Position numbers and translations under genes: made by a program | Shown: positions 1 through 14,350 of the stretch, one piece after another | Layout: each line of letters starts with the position of its first letter | How positions within the stretch are numbered: the stretch's first letter is position 1 | Origin: Tubiluchus corallicola | Lineage: Eukaryota; Priapulida; Priapulimorpha; Priapulimorphida; Tubiluchidae | Length of the DNA stretch: 64,000 nt | Assembly (NCBI GenBank): GCA_030141605.1 | Contig: JAQGDQ010000256.1 | Coordinates: 156,001-220,000, forward strand | Reading direction: 5' to 3' | Notes under the pieces: generated by a model | The model's database searches: none | Told to the model about the DNA's origin: nothing | The model's input: the letters and a program-made list of their open reading frames with translations, nothing else

Positions 1-3000
1 ATATCATACAGGCCCCTGTAGCCAGGACATGTACGTGGCTTCATATTGGGCCCTGTAGCTCTGTAGCAATGAGCAATGAAAAGGATAACGACTGCATTTA
101 TTGCACCCGATTTGAAAACGCAATGAACGTAAATAATAGCATTCCCAAGAACATATGTGCAGCACCTGATGTCTTACACTAAGTTATACTACGCTAGAGA
201 AAGCAAAATAATTAGTTTGTTAATAGACTGCAGAAGATCTATGTAATACCTACGTAATTTTATTTCGATAGCAGTTTTGTACTGTCTGGTTCTGTGCATA
301 TTATATTTGTTTTGATTATTTACACGATCTAAAGGGATTGGCTTTATTAAAAACCTTTCGAATCGTGTATTCATTCTTTTGTTAATATATTCGCTCATGA
401 ATTGTGCATTCATCTCCGCGTTCGTCCGTCTGTCCATTCAACGGCTGATTCGCTCGTTTAAGATTTCATTTACATCGTCAGTTTAGTAGATTGATGTTTC
501 ATTATTTTTTACTCTGTTCTTTCTATCATTTTCATTAGTTACAATCATTTCGTAGTTCATTTAACAATTAACTCATTTGCTTTTTTATTTGTTTACTCAG
601 TCACTTGTTCATGCCTGTATTGATTCATTTATGCATTCATTCACTTTTTCGTTTTTACACTAATTCATTCATTCGGTCATCCGTGTATTCATCCATTCAC
701 TTACTCATTCATTTTTCTTTTGTTCTTTCTATCTGTCATTTGATTTATTTTTCGTCCGTTTGTTCGCTTGCTGTCTGTTTTTCCCATGCATCCATCCATT
801 TTTCATTTATTCATTTCATGGCTCTCCGATTCACTAATTTATTCACGCACTTACTCATAACGGAGTTAATTTACTGAAGTCAGTCAGCCATTCACTCAGT
901 AAGTCAGCCTTTCAGAAAGACAGGCATTAATTAAACCAGTCTTCTAACCAACACCCAGTAATTTACATGTCTATTCAGCGAGCGGGTTCATTAACATATA
1001 TGACAATTTAGATCCTTTTGTAATGAAATACTTGTCATTAGAATGATGAAAAGTAATGTAGGATTCAATCTGATTTCTGTCTCAGCTGCGATCCATCATA
1101 AAGAGCGAGATAAGCGCCTCGCGCGTCTGAAAACTCATCCATTACTTTGTCACACTTTTCTTCCAAGCAGATCCAGAAACCGGAAACGGAAATATTGCAG
1201 TAATCCTGTACTTTCACTTCATATTGACATAAAAACCCTACATTTAAGCAACATCGAAAAAGCAACCATGCTATCTTAACGAACTTATGCTCACATCGTG
1301 GTGACAGCGACATGGGACATCTTCGTCGAGAGCTTCTATCTGCATCCGCCTTTAATTCTTATCGCCTGATTGCATATTGTCAATTTTAAATTACAGTCTA
1401 TCAAACGACTCAATTCACAGAAAGCGTTCCAAATAAAAGCTGAAATTTGAGCATTATAAATTCGATTTTTTCACAATGTTTTTTAATATCTTCCCACAGA
1501 GGAGTGCGAATTTTTAATGCTTTGTTATACATGTCGCCAAAACAAGACCACTCCAAGTAGAGGCTAAGAATAAGAATGTGAAGCCAAAAAATATAACCAA
1601 ATTGTGAATGATAACAAGTATCCATTAATCTCTTCTTAAAGGAAGTGGACTGATAACAAACAATTTCCTCTATGGAACTCCACATATTGATCCTTATTCT
1701 AGAAATGTCAGTGCTAAAATTATGAGAAATAGCCGTGTACTCCGTGTAAATTATCTGATTTTGGAAATAGAGATTATTTCATTTCACTGAAAAAAGTCAT
1801 GACAACACCGTCCGAAAAAGTAACGATATAGAAGTTTAATGTAGCACAAATGTTCGCTGAGAAAGTAGTGTAAAAATTGATATTATTGGACAAGATCATT
1901 AAAAGTGTGGAACGGATTAAGAACCTCCGGGACAGCACGCATTCTTAGAACGTTTCCAAGGAACGTTTCTTTAAGTAAACTTAAAGAAAGTTTACTGCAT
2001 CTTTCCGTGGTGTAAACGGGGCTAAAGAGGCTGCAGGTTTTCAATTTTGCAATTTCCCAAAACTTAATGCAATGTATGTTAACAGTTTGAGGCAACCAGC
2101 TCCAAAGTTAATATCTCAATAACCTTTGAGATATTAAGAATTCTAGAACACTGATAAATAGTTTGTCGCCCAAGATTTATATTGTTTCAGAAGTGAGGTT
2201 ACATAAAATATTTTAATCCAGAGAGTATCCTTAATCAGTAAGTCTATTTTAAATTTAATTTTGTCTATAACATGAAAATCCGTAAAGTTGCATAACTGAT
2301 TCTAAAATTTGAATGTTACATGTGATAGTGTGGCTTATGTAGTAAACTAGTATTTCATGTGTAATAATAGTTTTTATCGTTTTGTTTAAATTATTTAGAT
2401 TTAACTTTGAAAATGGGTTTAAAAGCAGTGAAGCCAGTATGTTATAATGAACAAAGCTTTTATAGGTGCTGAAATGTCATTGCAATAAATTAATAAATAA
2501 GTAACATTGTGCCCTTATTTTTTTCTAAATTCATATTTTTAGACTTTGACTTTGTAGTAGATTATCTTTCTGTACTGCTCCGTTGCGTAATTACCTAGCT
2601 ATCTTGCCTTTAAATTTACAATGAAGTCACAACGATTTGTACCTGCACATATCTTTGATTAGTCAACAAAAGTTTTAAGATTTATTTTTATCGCAATCTT
2701 GTAGATAAAATGATTTTACACATTAGGAAATATAAGCCAGCTTTTAGCTGACAATGGACGAACGGACACCGAAACCCTTAAGGAATTTTCAGAAGAGTAT
2801 TTATTATATTCTTACACCTATGTGTAACAGTTTTTCAGGTTAGTCGGTAGGTACACCTACATCTGCCACTCTCATCAACTCGTTACCATTATTGAGTGCA
2901 GTTGATCCGTCGCCCGGTCTTGTATTACGAAAATCAATTGGAAAGAATGGTGCCTCGTTACGACCACGCGCGTGCAGAAATAGCGATATTCTTTATCGAG

Positions 3001-4030
3001 TTATGCGCAAATCCACAAAATGATCAAACTTGAGCACCGTCGTAATTTGTTGCCACACGACGAGCAAGTTAAACACATGCTAATGTATAACTGCATATAT
3101 TACTAGGAAAACATCAATCAATTGTAGCAATTCATAACAGCAAAGTTGACTACACTGTGCCACAAATGTTTTGTCTAATAGTAATGAACACTTATTTAGT
3201 GTTAAAATGCACCGTGTCGTAAGTAACACAAGACAGGAGCAAAATATTATCCCGTAGCTACGAAGGTAGATTATGTAATGTCACAACGTTGATATTTTGT
3301 CAGACCGTCAAATCTGGTTTTCGAGCACTTCATTCTAAATTCAGTCTTGAACAAACACGGCTTTGCATAAATAGCTTGCTTGCTTATAATTTACTAGAAC
3401 GCTCGTCAGTGCTTCGTGGGTCACATTTGTAACGATCTTGTTTTACATGTAAACCAAGAAGTGCATTATAAATTTGTAATTTAAAATTAATAGAAAATTC
3501 GAATTGAATCCACCAATTAACTTTGCAGAAACAGGTAATAGGCGCAGGTGCTTAGCGAAAATGAAACAACGACGAGGTTGTGTGGTAGATTTAGATTTTG
3601 TAGCCTCTGAATTTTTGTGCCCCTGACAAATACGCAAATTTTGAAAGCAGTTACTGCATCAAATTTACAACCACATAGCTACTAGGGATGATTATTGAAG
3701 CCATTTTTACTGTTGTGATCGTGTTTGCAATACTTACTAAAATACAATAGTGATAACCTGGGATAGTTAAGTTTACTATTTTAATAATACTGACGAGCTA
3801 TCCATCGGTCTACCATCCTTTACTTAGTTCACGGCATGCTCCACTTAGCAAGTTCTTGCTTACTTTTGTTGCCGTCTAAGATATGTATACGTCAGTGGGT
3901 ATATTAATTAATGCCCTCTAAGATTCACCAAGGTTTTTACAACCTGGTGGGTAAGAAGATAATGTACATAACAATAAGATATGGGCCATGCACACCTGGT
4001 TATAAAAAAGAGTAATCAAATAAAACACGG
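1..4030. other. Intergenic, no gene seen
   Basis: Apart from the ATTC tract, only short frames without family resemblance; AT-rich. Confidence 0.6.
600..870. repeat. Degenerate (ATTC)n tract
   Basis: Interrupted ttcattcattc and tcatccattc motifs over about 270 bp. The long frame here is a repeat artefact. Confidence 0.7.
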
Positions 4031-4205
4031 ACATTTTAACGATGGCTCAAACCCACAATTAATTAAATTTTGATACCAAACTTGAAAGACCGGAAATGTG
4101 AATACGTTGGGTCACAGTCTGTATACAATTTTTTCACATTTCCTATCTTTCAAGTTTACTGTCAATATTTAATTAATTGTGGGCATGTACCAGCATTAAT
4201 AATAA
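4031..4205. mobile_element. SINE-like inverted dimer (copy A, internally deleted)
   Basis: Left arm 4031-4103 and right arm 4133-4205 are near-perfect inverted copies (cccacaattaattaaat and, mirrored, atttaattaattgtggg; caaacttgaaag and ctttcaagttt). The spacer is about 30 bp. The outer ends match copy B at 23.9 kb. Confidence 0.75.
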
Positions 4206-5499
4206 TCTCGATATTAAAATTATAATAATTAATCAGACATCTCAAAAAACTGATTTTACTACCACATAAATAGTTATTGCAGATACTCCTTGTATACAGT
4301 AATAACTCCTGTGGCTGATTAGGTGAACAAAAGAAGGCGACTAGGTCTTCAAATAGGTACGGAAACTATATCTTTGAATGTAGCATGTTTTTAAAAACCT
4401 ATAAATTTCTGCTAATAACAAGTTTTTCCACAATTTTTCCATCTAAGTACTGACCTGCTTTAACATTCTTTAACTTTGGAGGCTCATTCAGCAATGCTAC
4501 TGCGCATTTGCATGCTGTTTTCATTATAGCCAAGGCTGATTTGTGTAAAATTTTTGAAATATCTCGGGGAACCACGTGAAAAATGAATATCTTCTAGGAT
4601 GGCTTTAAATTGCCAACGCTTTTAGAAATGACATACTGTAAATATTATTATTACTAATCGAATGATTTAACAAACTCTGTCCAATTAAACTGCCTCGTAT
4701 TTTTGCTAAGCATGCCGAGGACTAACTAACTTTCTTCAGTGGCAAGCCTACGTTTGCGAAAAGAAATCTTAGTTAAAAGCAAATTACAAGAACAACAGTT
4801 AACTTAAAAACCAAACTACTTCTGGAACGACGTCAGTTGCATAATCGCCTTCCGTTTCGTCAGTGTTTCTTGGATTATGCGATTTGTCTGAATCTGAATT
4901 AGGTGGATTAGCCTGCCACGTTAGGTTCGCCCCAAGACAGATCGGTAAATCTAAACTATGTAATTGGGCGTGACGCAAGGCTGTTAGAATTTCCCCCTTG
5001 TTTGCTCAGTCATTTTCTGTATTTCGAAGCCTAGTTGCAATTGAAGTCATTTTTCAACTGAACCGGTTATTAGAAAACGTTCGCCTAATGCGCCTTTCTG
5101 AACAGAAATACCAATCAAGAACCAGCATGTCTGGTAAACAGCATAATTGTATTAGGAGTAGACATGTTATTTAAATATATATACCTCCAGATATTTACTC
5201 GATCAATGCGAAAACTATTTTCAAAGCCAGTCCATCCAGAAATTCTTCGTCTATTGAATATTCAGATGATTATACAAACGCTTGAGGGTCTACGTTAGCA
5301 AATTTGTGGCGGTCAAATTAACTCTTAAATGCCATGTACGGGAGGTTTTGCCACACAGCTATAGCATCTTGTTTCGTTATTGCGTCACTGTACACACTAA
5401 ATGATATTTACCCAACTAATTTGCTTTATTAACAAGCTTCTGGAATAAATTCTCTTTGAAAAAATATTATAGCTAGGGGTAAGCATTCCACGCGCATTT

Positions 5500-5690
5500 A
5501 CTTGTTGGTTATTTGACTGGCTGACTTTTGGTTAGTTGATCGGTTGGTTGGTCAGTTGACTGGATGTTTCTCAGTTTGGTTGATTGTGTAGTGTGGTTGC
5601 TGAATGGTCAGTCAGGTGAGTGGCCAACTGAATAACTGATTGGTTAGCTGAATGACTAGCTGATTGACTAACTGCTAAGTTACTTTATAA
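5500..5690. repeat. Degenerate tetranucleotide tract (TTGG/ACTG)
   Basis: Runs such as ttggttggtcagttgactgg and gactaactgattgac; no coding content. Confidence 0.6.
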
Positions 5691-7374
5691 GTTACTAAGA
5701 CTTACTTAATATTAGTAACTTATTAAACATATTAATATATTTTTCCGATGAATCAAAAACTATCTAAAACATTATATTACTACATAAAAAGTAGCAATGT
5801 TCATAATAAAATTACTAAGTTAGGCCAAAGGCGCTTATCAACTTTGGGACACATCGTCGATAGCGTCGCCTTCGTGTGAATCATGGGGTCAATCTAGTTC
5901 CCATCTAAATAAAGTTCCAATCTAGATAAAGTTCACCGGATTTTCGGCTCGCACAATGCTAAAAACAGTAAAAGATGATGATATGAACTTATTTTTAGCT
6001 TAATTGCAAATTTGCACGCCCCAAAACCTGTATAAATTTTCCCTAACTGCCCTACACACCTTAGTGAGTAAAACGCATAATAACACTAGAGAGTAATTCA
6101 CTTTTCTTCAAAAACTGAAAAGGTCTCTCTTTATCTGGGCTTAGCGTGCGTGTAAACTCTAAAACTGCTGAAACTGCTTTCCGTGCATGTCTGCAGAGGT
6201 CCTATTTAGCGCAAATTGCAGGCCATAAATTCTTTATCCTATTGAATAAAACGCATCAACGATAGTTATTGACACTAAAGTTTTTCTGTCTGCGTTTTTC
6301 CATCATTTTTCAGTCATAAATTTTGCACTTTGCACAAGTTTGCAAAACATGCAGCTTAGTGACTGGTTACAGTAAATGTTTAAGATCACTTTACTCAAAT
6401 ATTGTAATTTTTGCAAAGCACTTTCCTCTCCATTCTTTTGTGATAGAAAAGCGTATTGTTATTACAGCTGAGTGCGTATTTATTGATCAGTTTTTATTTT
6501 TTAATACCTAATTCAATATCAACAATAACAATAAAATATGAAATAATATAAAATAACAATATAATTAGAAACTTGTGTCAAAGTATTGTAACTTCATTGT
6601 AGTATACATTGTATACTAGTGTAAGTATTGTCAAACTGATGAGTGACAACTGTTTTTTATTACTCGTTAATTTCAGATTAATTTAAAATTTTTATCTGTG
6701 CTCATTTTCACCAATTTGTGAATTGGTGATGACCAACGTTGACGTCAAATTAGTATGCGAAACATTTAAGTCTGCAAAATTAGCTACCATATCCGGACTG
6801 TCACCTTAGCCTGCTATTACTTAGCGGAATCACTTGCAAAAAATTAATTACTCAATCTGTCAGGTGCGATTTGGTCAAGTGTGATTTGAGTGTCATCCCT
6901 GCAGCTTTCAACTTGTCGAAGGTTTCTTTTATTGCTACTTTGGGCTGTTGGGATGAACACCTTACAATCTTTTTTCATGCTGACAGTTTACGCGAGTGCC
7001 CGTTTGGCGGTGCTCCTCGCGTTTTAATCTTAGACATGCCCGGATGCACAAGAGCTACTTTTTCAAACAGTTTTATCACCGGGCTTCTTATCTGTGGCCT
7101 TCTGTAACAGAAAATTGTTTTCCTCGCTTACTTGAATAAGAATATTAACAGATGCCTCTTAACACATGTTAATTAGTTCCAATGATTTGCTTTCTATCCT
7201 GTATCCATTTCATTTGCTAACTGTATTCGCCGAGTTTTTGAAAGGTCACGTACTGGTCTTGTTTGGAACTGTCTAGGCCGATATTAAAAATCTCTATTTG
7301 ACGGTTGGGGCGACATGCAAGAAATTAACGGCCGCTAGCCGTTTACTTTAACGCAGAGATGCTTTTAGGAAGTT

Positions 7375-7970
7375 ACGTGCCAGTTTTTTCTTTCTTAGTT
7401 TTTGCTCTCTCGCTCGTTTTTTTATATTTTTTTTGCTTACTCGTCTATCCCTCTACACGTTATTCATTAGTTTGTTACTCGTTCACTTGGTCGGTCAGTA
7501 AGTCAGTCAGCAGTAAAAAGAATTATAATTATAATAATAATCAGTCAGTTGTTCGTTCATTTAATTATAAAGTTGTCTTGTGACGTCATAGATGAAAACG
7601 ACCCCATTTTTGGAATCCTCGGGTGCACTTCCTCTCAGTCGATAATATCCATTTTTGAACCAGGCTGAATGATTTAGGAGATATAACTGATTTTTGGCCC
7701 CAGTAGGTGCCATCCTGCATTTATGCGTATATCTCAAAAGTATCAAAGCAGAATTGGCCAATTTTTTCTTGAGAGTACCTGTGACCATGTTCTAACAGAA
7801 TACTGAAGAGAAAAATTCTATTGCGAGTTGTTCTATGTACCCCCTTGTTACGCACCTATTATTTACTTACTTACTTCGTTCGCTTGTTTGCTTGCTTGCC
7901 TTTTGTACCTTCGTTTATTTGCTCGTTCGTCTTTCGCTTGTTCAGTAGGTCAGTCAGTCAGTCGGAAAAA
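7375..7970. repeat. Paired degenerate tetranucleotide tracts
   Basis: 7375-7560 and 7850-7970 both run from pyrimidine-rich cttactt/ttcgctcg motifs into cagtcagtcagt. The segment between (7560-7800) is non-coding and looks like an old dispersed repeat. Confidence 0.5.
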
Positions 7971-10534
7971 TGGTACTAGCGCCACATATATTTGTACTAG
8001 ACTTAGAGGTGATCCACAGAAAATGCGGTTATTGATTATACGTCAGGTTGAATAAGAGTGGAAATTAAACGTCAGTGGCGAAGTTTGTAATATCGTTGGT
8101 TGTTATTTGTATTATTCTCTTGTGCCATAATTTATAACATTTTTTGTATTAGTTTATGATGTTTATATGAACTTTGTAAAATTTGAAATCAAATATAACA
8201 CAAAATTAAATCAAATCAGACACTCAGCCAGTCTGTTAGTCAATTGTTAAGGAATACTTAAATTAATATCACACAGCCAAACATCTCTCTGACCCCAGAA
8301 TGAAGCGCAAATAACTCATGTAACATGGTTTACATACTGACTTTAACTACTAATTGACACAGCCGGAGGAACATTGTAGGAGCATTCCTGTTTCACCGCA
8401 TCCTGCTGTCCAGTAATCACTAATCACCTCTAGATCATGCATAATGACATTGCGCGGCTTCGTCTGTGTCTATTCCTCAAGCACCAGTAGCAGCTTGTAT
8501 TTATTCATGTCAATGGACTGGTAGTGGAACGCCACTCGTGAGTACTCATCTGTTCAAATAAAATGTAGAGTAGCCCAGTAAGTGGTGGCTAGATTGCATG
8601 TAGTCTCATACGATCAACGTCAGCAGATTTCCATTTGAATCAACATGGGCACATGCCTGAAAGTTGCCTAATAATATCAGAATTTCAGTAAGGGCAGCGC
8701 CGAACGATTACGAAATCTCACAGCAGTCTCAGTAACAGTTGTCTGACATCAGTGTCAAATTGCCAGTGACCAAAAGCTTTATTTACGCATGCGCAGCAAT
8801 TTTTAAGAAAAGAAAGCAATTGAGTGACACTATGTTTCTTTGTATTAAAGGTGACAAACGAATCTTGACCATGCTTGGACATAGTCCAAAATTGATCGAA
8901 ACGTAAATGAAAAGAAATCGGCAATGCACAAAGTTTTTACATGGTTTAGAAATAATAGTGTAATAGACTAGAAATTAATTTTTACTTGGCTTCATAAGAA
9001 GCGTTTCAAAACAAAGTTATTTTTATATGGTCCAAGCGGTAGGCCAGTACAAAACAAAGATGATTAACGTGTTATTTAATGAGTGCAGACGATCGATTAT
9101 ATGCCATTTTCAATTCTAAAAATTAAGCCAGAACTTTTATTCAGTGTATTTACCACACTGAATTAGCAAAGGCAAAAAATTAAAATATTATAAGAATAAA
9201 AATTAAGTATTGGTAACACAATCTATGGATACTCAGTTTTTATTCTATTAATTTTGTAATGTTTTCGCCCACTTGATAAGTTCACACTTGTGTAAAAATG
9301 TATTGAATAATTGGTTTGGCTTTATTTTAGCATTGAAAATTGCATATATAATATCGAAAAGTTCGTCTGTACTCAATAAATAACATGCTGGTTCCTAGAA
9401 ACTGGTAATTTGCACACAAAAATGGTTAATTTGGCACCTTAAATTAGTTTGAATGAACATAAAAACAATGCAACAAATAGTTTTACTAGAAATACAAAAA
9501 TACGCAAATAAAATATTTATAAATAAGCACTTTTAAAAGTAATCAGATCAGCGGAGAGATCCATCTAGAAATTATTCCTTCTGTGGTGTTTGTTACGTTG
9601 GTATGTCACGGTTATTTACTAAACTGTATTTTCGCATCCACCTGTTCCTAAACTATCATTACATATCTCTATAATATATTATAGTACCATCATCACTGTT
9701 ATAAGCACAGCAAACTGCGTAGTCGTCTGTCATCTGTAATTATTAATTTTTATTGTAGTAATCGAATTGGCTGTGAATAGCGACCTTGTAATAGTTAGGA
9801 AATTATTAATTTAAAATGAAAAATGAAAATTTAAAAATGGAAAGATGAAAATTATCAATTTAGTCAAGTTCAATTCAATTCAGTGGTATTTTATACACTA
9901 TCCCTACAAGCATTGATCCACGTTTTTTCATAACATCTTGAACGATGACACCTGGTAACAAAATTAGGTCAACAAAAACACAGCCGATTAATAGTGCTAC
10001 TACTTTTTAATCATACTTTTTATGTCTAACAAGAAATGAAAACAGTCTTCATGAAAGCGACCAGCAGCAGCAACAACTCTTCGAGTATTTTTATATCATT
10101 ACTGGCGTTTTAACATAAAGTCAAACCATCATGCATTGTGGTTAAAACTGGTATTTGCCGTCTGCTGCATCGTCGAGATAAAGCCCAATGCCTGAATGTG
10201 GTTTTATTGCGTACAAGTTATTGGGCAAACGAAAAAGACATATTGATAAAGCAAAAATAATTAGAAGCTTAGAAGATTACCCGTCTTGCCGGAATATGAA
10301 GTCGATTTTACTTGGAATGTGATATATTACTTGAGCAAAAATAACGCGACTACACATAGCGCTTAGAAACGTAACAAAAACGGTGGCCGTTTCACGTTAT
10401 AATAATTTCTCACGTTATAAGAGGAAAAAGAAGAGGCAATGAAAGAGGAAAACCAAAACCGTAGCAACAACAGCAATACAGCGGCAGTACCAAAATATAA
10501 AAAGTAAACTACACTGGCAACAACAACAGTAGCA

Positions 10535-10690
10535 GCGACGGCTGGGACGACAACAACAACAACAGTAGCAGCAGCAGCAGCAGCAACAGCAACAGCAGCA
10601 ACAAAATAACAACTGCAGCAGCAGCAACAACAACAACTGCAATCGCTGCAACAGGAACGGCAACAGTATTAGCAACAGCAAGAATAGCAT
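10535..10690. repeat. CAG/CAA trinucleotide block
   Basis: Interrupted cagcagcag and caacaacaa. Long frames through it (poly-Leu, poly-Cys on the minus strand) lack unique flanks and are artefacts. Confidence 0.8.
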
Positions 10691-11561
10691 CAACTCTGGC
10701 CAACAAACAACGACAACATTTTATATGTACTCTTTATGTCAAGAAAAATGATGTTAAACTATTAACTGCTGTCACCAAAGACAAAATGACATCATTAACG
10801 CCACAGAGCAGAAATTTCAAATCGGCGGCTTAGCCTTTATGCGCTGCTTATGATTCTGATGGCGTCTGGAACATCATTTGTACTATGTGAGTGTCGCTGT
10901 TAATTTGTTCTTTTGGTGAAAAGAACAAACGAAGTGATTCGATTAACGCCACATTACTTGTCCGGGAAACACAAAGCACTCAATCGAATTGATGGTTTCT
11001 GACACGCCTAAAAAACGAAGCGTCGAGATAAGATCTTGTCGTAGAACTCAGTTGTCGCTAAGAAAGACTGTTTGTGTTCCGATAATCACGTTTGCCGATA
11101 ATAGACTGACTGACAGTAGCAGCTGAAAAGAAGAGGCAGATAAAGCCAAATTGCCAAAGAACTTCTATTCAGCTAAAAACTTTCTTATTAGCCAGAGCTG
11201 CACGTCTCTTGAGGTGCCAATATCATCTCTAGAGGGGACAAACCTTTCAGCATGCGTACATAAAAAATATCAGTTGCGTTCACAAAATTCATCTTAGTGT
11301 TTAATCTTTGAAACCACTGCATGGTGGTTGGAGTAGACAGAGGGCGTTTTATCTTAGTGGTCTAAGGTGTTGAGTTGAGGGGTTGCTTAATTTGTCAGTG
11401 ATTACTTTGTAACTTCGTTTTTCTGAATTTGCTGCTGTGGAAGATGCTGAGGTTGGATGACGATTAGTCAAAACGTCAATAGGGAAGGGCGGGGCAGACC
11501 CACGGATAGGCAGAGAGAAGCAGATCAGCTAAGAAATCGACAAAAAATGTATAAAGACAGA

Positions 11562-11568
11562 GAGAGAG

Positions 11569-11631
<63 letters not shown>
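11562..11631. repeat. (GA)n microsatellite
   Basis: Nearly pure gagaga for about 60 bp. Confidence 0.95.
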
Positions 11632-11632
<1 letters not shown>

Positions 11633-14249
11633 AGCTACTATGTGCTACCAAGTCAAAGATCTGTCACCCAGCCTTAAAGAGATGTCGATTCTTGTGCAAG
11701 TTGATGACAATATTCCTGCCAAATCTGATATAATTGATCATTAACAGTTTTTCGCGACACAGGAAATCTACTTGGTTTCTTTGTGACCTGGACCTTTGAT
11801 CTTTCGAATACATAAAAGTAGAAATTGCCGATATTTCAGAGACAATGCTTGCATGCAGCTTTGATTATTTCAGTCATCAGTTTTCAAGGTATGTCTGTAA
11901 GATATGAAACTGTCAGTCGTAACCTTGACTTTTCATTGGAGTCTATTACATGTCAACAGTTTAGCAAAATTTTATTTTAGTTACCAGTTTAGTTACCAGT
12001 AATTTTAGATTCTTCGATCTTTGACTTTTTCCGCATGACAGGAATAACCTCTTCCCAAGTTTCATTTCGCTTCAGTAACGACTTACATATAATAACGAAT
12101 ACCTTTTTGTCTTAACTTTAAAATTTGGCCCTACATCTACTCATCTAGTAACTTTAGTTATGGCGTGGCTAATTGCCAAATTTTACTGCCAAATTTGATT
12201 TTACTTCAGCCAGATATGCCGCGCAAAAACGCACAAGAGGGCAAAAGTAAAGTAATATTTTGACCTCTGATCTTTTGTGACGTAGAAATATGCAATTCCA
12301 CAAGTGTGTTGACGGCAACTGCTATACAAAATATGACTGCATGTTAGTAACTCATTTTCAACACTTAATAAACGCAGACGGTAACTTACTCAACTACCAA
12401 ACGTCAAGTAGAAAGGGATCACTACAAAAATAGAGGAATAGGCACAAGCAAAAACAAAAGCAATGATAAACTTGCAAGTTCGTTCAACCAATATGAATCA
12501 CTCATTGGTTACCCAGTGATAACGAATTCATTTTGGCATTGACTTTCGATAATATGTGAAAACAATTATTCATCGATAAACTAACGATAATAGCGGTGGT
12601 GACACAGAACTAACAAAATTGTTTGCAAAATGATCTTTCACTTCATTTAAGGCAGTGAATTAACGGTTTTTCATTTCAGCTATTTGTATAAATTTATTTA
12701 AACTTTTGTTTAAGTGAATTTATTCACTCAAAAAGTTAAAGAATTTCAAGTTATTTGTTTTTTGATTTTTTAACATTTAATACATAATAACCTCATTTAT
12801 TTATGAGGTGTCTAACACGTGCATTTCGTAATTTGAAATTATTGTAATATAACAGTGTCATATAGGTGTAGAACAGAGCACCAATTAATTAATGTTAAAG
12901 CCATTATTACCCGGACATTATAATAATAATTATTGTAATTGTCAAATTAATAGAGAAACGTCAGATGCTCCCCAACCCAAAAATAATTCATAAATATTAA
13001 ATAAAAAACAATTTAGAATCCTAGGCTTCAATTCTTGTAGTTGCTTTAACTGACATACAATGATTATATGATGTGTTGAGCACATTAAACTATACCTCTA
13101 ATTGGTATAATAGCAGCGGGAGCTAGGCATGCAATGTTTTTCTCTCCATTCTCGAATATGCGTTTAATTCGTGACCTTGAGGCGAAGAATTTTTCAATTG
13201 AACTTTTCATTCGCCATTCAGTCGCTCATCAGTTTTCTATTTTGCCTTATTCGTATTCACCACCTTTTCAACAATCCAAACTTTAATCGCGATTTCGACG
13301 CCCTAGCTCACTCATGATGGTTTCTCATTGTTAAACTTTGATCTTGGTGAGGATCGTCGGCTGCTAATGTTACCACTTGCTGCGCGGAAGCCCGCGAATG
13401 TCAATTTCTCCACAACTCGGAATCCGTCAATAAGGAAACCAGTCTCAAACCTTTGTCCCCAGTCCGTTACACGGATAGCCACTTTTCCTAGCCGTCGCAC
13501 GCTGAAAAAACAAACGAGTTTTTATCAATTTCCGCTCGGAGCAAAACTGAGAGTAGCGAAATGGCATTTCGGGAAAGAGAAGAGTAAACAGGCAGGCCGG
13601 TTTTTATTAATAAAACATGTAGATTGGTTTTTGCCGGCGGGCTGAATTCGGAATGGTGAAATTTTAGCACACAGCGACGGGTTAATCTTGTCCAAATCAC
13701 AATGGCAAACCTTGGCTATAGACGTAGGAGATTTTCTTTAGTTTATTTTGTATCTTCTTACACTTCTAACGAACTGCAAGGACGACTAACTGCAAAAAAA
13801 TGCTATCAAATCGGTGTGAAACATTAAAGCTGAAGCAAAGTGCACGATGGTTGAGTCAAGTTCGTATAAGTTTCAACTTCTTATTTATTTATGCGCTGCG
13901 CATACAAAACAGGCACCTAGTACACTACCAGAAATTTCAGAAAAAAAATCTTATTCTTTCTAATTTTAAAATCTTAATTGATTAATAAAATTAACACCGA
14001 AATCGTACAGCTGTGATGGGACGTTTGCCCATTCAATTTAATTTTCAATCACTAATCTATTATTTTGAAGAACAATGAAAAAATTTGAATAATGTGTTGA
14101 TGCAAGTATTTATCCTCAACAATCATTTTACGGTAATTATTTTACCTAACTTTGCTTTACTTTTGACTTTACTTTCACGTAAAACAATGAGTTTACGTAA
14201 ATACTGGCATGTAAACCATCTTTCCTGTAAATTATTTCCTTGCTTTCTA

Positions 14250-14251
<2 letters not shown>

Positions 14252-14300
<49 letters not shown>

Positions 14301-14350
14301 CCTCCCTCCCTCTCTCTCTCTCTCTCTTTCTCTCGCCCTCCCTCTCTTTC
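14252..14350. repeat. (CT)n microsatellite with CCCT interruptions
   Basis: ctctct run broken by ccctccctccct. Confidence 0.95.

Larger units (their letters stand above)
4206..10534. other. Intergenic, speculative exons near 4.4-5.3 kb only
   Basis: Contains the tetranucleotide tracts listed. A minus-strand exon-like cluster at about 4400-5265 is discussed as a finding; nothing else is recognisable. Confidence 0.5.

Noticed and set aside
13312-13700. Overlapping frames on both strands in a GC-richer patch
   Set aside because: Frames are equally open on both strands without recognisable motifs.
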